Of a stretch of DNA of 64,000 nucleotides, positions 62,400-64,000 are shown piece after piece. Positions within the stretch are counted from its first letter, which is position 1; the number at the start of each line of letters is the position of its first letter. A program made the translations under genes and the position numbers. The notes under the pieces were generated by a model. It made no database searches. It was not told where the DNA came from and worked only from the letters and a program-made list of their open reading frames with translations. Source of the stretch: Taudactylus pleione (lineage: Eukaryota; Chordata; Amphibia; Anura; Myobatrachidae); assembly GCA_031769625.1 (NCBI GenBank), contig JAUIMM010000519.1:553501-617500 (forward strand), given 5' to 3'.

Positions 62400-62840
62400 G
62401 GGAGGTCGTACAGAGACAGAGAGATGGGAGGAAGGGGGAGATACAGAAATATGGGATTGAGACAGAGAAGTGAGAGAGAGAATAGAGAGAGAGAAGAGAT
62501 GAAGTGAGAGATGGGAGGAGAAAGGAGAGAGACAGATGATAAAGAAAGGGAGAGAGATAGATGGGAGGAAGAGGAGGACATAGCGTGATGGGAAGAAGAG
62601 GGGCAGAGAGAATAGAAGAAGAGTAGGAAAGAGTTGGGAGGAAGAGGGGGAGAGAGAAATGGCAGAAGGAAGGGGAGAGAAAAAAGATTGGGAATAGATA
62701 TGGAAGTAAGAGTGGAAGACAAAGAGATCGGAAAAAAAGAGGGGGATCAGAGAGAGAGAGAGAGAGATGGGAGGAAGAGGTAGGAACAAGTGAGACAGAG
62801 AGTAGAGGAGGGGAGAGAAATTGAATGGTGGCGAAGAGAA
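62400..62840 (+). repeat. Purine (GA/GGA) tract of about 440 bp
   Basis: The plus strand is almost only A and G (gagagagaagagatgaagtg, gaggaagaggaggacat and so on). Long Ser/Leu/Pro frames on the minus strand are a product of this composition. Confidence 0.9.
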
Positions 62841-62944
62841 ACAAAGAAAAAAAACCTTCAACGCCGGGCACAATAGCTAGCAATTGGATGAATGAAGGGC
62901 CCAAAATACTAGTATGGAAATCATTTTCTGTATGTTGGTTGATT

Positions 62945-64000
62945 TGGTCTTTTTTTTCTTTTTTAAAGATATGTTTATTATAGATCCACACAAAACGCAG
63001 CAAAATATTCGTACAAAAAAGAAAATTATATCACTGAAAATATCAATAAAGATACAAAGTTAAAATATACAATAATACTGCAAAAAAAAAAATGAAACTG
63101 CAGGATACAATTTTATGAAGAAAAAAGAAACAATAAAAATTTAGAGAACAGTATGTAATGGAAAAAAGAGGGAGCGAGGGGACAGTGTGGCTAGAACTGT
63201 CAAAGTGAATGAATAGAAAGGGGGAGAGAGAGGAAAAGAATAGGGGAAATTAGGTGAATGGGGAACTAGCATTGAAAAAGGCCATCCAGGGGCCCCAAAC
63301 GTTTGTCAAAAGACTTGGAGAAATGCTTAAGGATACTGGTCATAAATTCCATACGCTGGACCGTCCAGACCCTATTAATAAGTGATTGGAGGGAAGGGGG
63401 TGATAACTGCTTCCAGTCAGCTGCCAATTGACAAGTGGCCGCTGAGAGAATATGCCTAATTAATTTATTTTGGTGAAAAGTAGCAACTGGGATAGATAAG
63501 GTTAAAATAAAAATGTAGGATCCAGAGGGATCGGGAGTTGAATAACCAAAGTAATCAAATTCCTAATGTCTGACCAGAAACCAGTAAGTTTTGGACAACT
63601 CCACCAAATGTGGAAGAGAGTGCCTTCTAACGAACAGCCACGGCAACATCTGTCGGAAGTATCGGGAAACATATTTTTCAAACGGGAGGGGACCAGATAC
63701 CATCTATAGAGGATTTTGTAAACATTCTCCTTTATTCTGACGCAGATTGAGCTAGAAGCGGCCCTTTCTCTAATCTCCTCCCAATCATCAGGGTCCAGTT
63801 CCCAGGCCAACTCAGGTGGGTCACGTGCAGATATTAATGCTGAAGAAAGCTCTGAATATAGAGTCGATATCAGACCAGCTGTGGAAGATTGACGCAGAAA
63901 CAATAACTCAACAGAGGTCAAAGGATGGAGAACCAGACAATGTTTAACTATACTATGAAAATTCCGAAGTTGTAGATATTGGTAAAAGTTTTTTGAGGGG
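62945..64000 (-). mobile_element. L1-type LINE, 3' end, continuing past the window
   Basis: The minus strand ends in an A-rich tail (complement of tttttttcttttttaaag, 62950-62968). 63502-63921 encodes the C-terminal end of ORF2: VRIKENVYKILYRWYLVPSR, CCRGCSLEGTLFHIWWSCPK and TGFWSDIRNLITLV, which match the Cys/His-containing tail of L1/Tx1 ORF2. A 500-bp 3' UTR follows. The coding region is open in the visible part; upstream parts are outside the window. Confidence 0.85.
63502..63921 (-). CDS. L1 ORF2 C-terminal part
   Basis: The visible frame is 139 codons long and continues toward the window edge. The motif WY-x-x-P followed by CCRGC, GTLFHIWWSCP and FW is the conserved end of L1-type ORF2, a likely RNA- or DNA-binding module after the reverse transcriptase. 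The frame stops soon after IPLDPTFLF. I cannot judge whether the full element is intact. Confidence 0.8.
   Translation of the reverse strand: MTSVELLFLRQSSTAGLISTLYSELSSALISARDPPELAWELDPDDWEEIRERAASSSICVRIKENVYKILYRWYLVPSRLKNMFPDTSDRCCRGCSLEGTLFHIWWSCPKLTGFWSDIRNLITLVIQLPIPLDPTFLF

Noticed and set aside
62317..63003. Minus-strand frame of 228 codons rich in Ser, Leu and Pro
   Set aside because: It is the complement of the purine tract; composition alone explains it.

Overview
This is vertebrate nuclear DNA, most likely from a frog or toad. Two host genes are recognisable by their exons and both contain GT-AG introns. SMIM20 (the phoenixin precursor) lies on the minus strand with all three coding exons between 30215 and 36024. 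The first two coding exons of SEL1L3 lie on the plus strand, 51515-51586 and 57191-57746, and the gene runs off the right edge. The two genes are divergent, with their start codons 15.5 kb apart, the same neighbour relation I recall from the human genome. The rest is dominated by transposons of the types that crowd amphibian genomes: PIF/Harbinger, DIRS, Penelope-like, hAT, Tc1, L1 and many palindromic MITEs. I see no prokaryotic gene structure and no CRISPR array.

Layout from the left. 1-3209 is the right part of a Harbinger transposon. 3.2-6.4 kb is a patchwork of MITEs. 6437-22851 is one large nested block. A Penelope-like element (PLE), bounded by a 15-bp target-site duplication, has been split by a complete DIRS retrotransposon (8036-14174) and by a complete three-gene Harbinger element (14364-21799, TAA duplications). 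The Harbinger carries a spliced DDE transposase gene on the plus strand, between two different Myb/SANT-type genes on the minus strand. The PLE carries two near-identical arms in inverted orientation, each with a hammerhead-ribozyme motif.

22.9-30.1 kb is old repeat debris (L1 and CR1/L2-like fragments, MITEs) downstream of SMIM20. SMIM20 intron 2 holds a 46/47-bp minisatellite. The SMIM20-SEL1L3 intergenic region (36.0-51.5 kb) holds a 124-bp perfect-arm hairpin, decayed hAT elements with internal tandem repeats, a second small PLE insertion with the same inverted-arm design, a tRNA-type SINE, Harbinger MITEs and a 38-bp minisatellite of about 43 units. SEL1L3 introns carry a Tc1 element with a nested hAT, several MITEs and a purine tract. 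An L1 3' end enters from the right edge.

The most notable points are these. The autonomous Harbinger has two SANT genes and shares terminal sequence with three MITEs here. The PLE ribozymes have a self-complementary stem III. The frog SMIM20 reads DPFSRK where the mammalian prohormone has DPFGRK, so the glycine that normally donates the C-terminal amide is missing. All family calls rest on reading motifs by eye; no database search was run.
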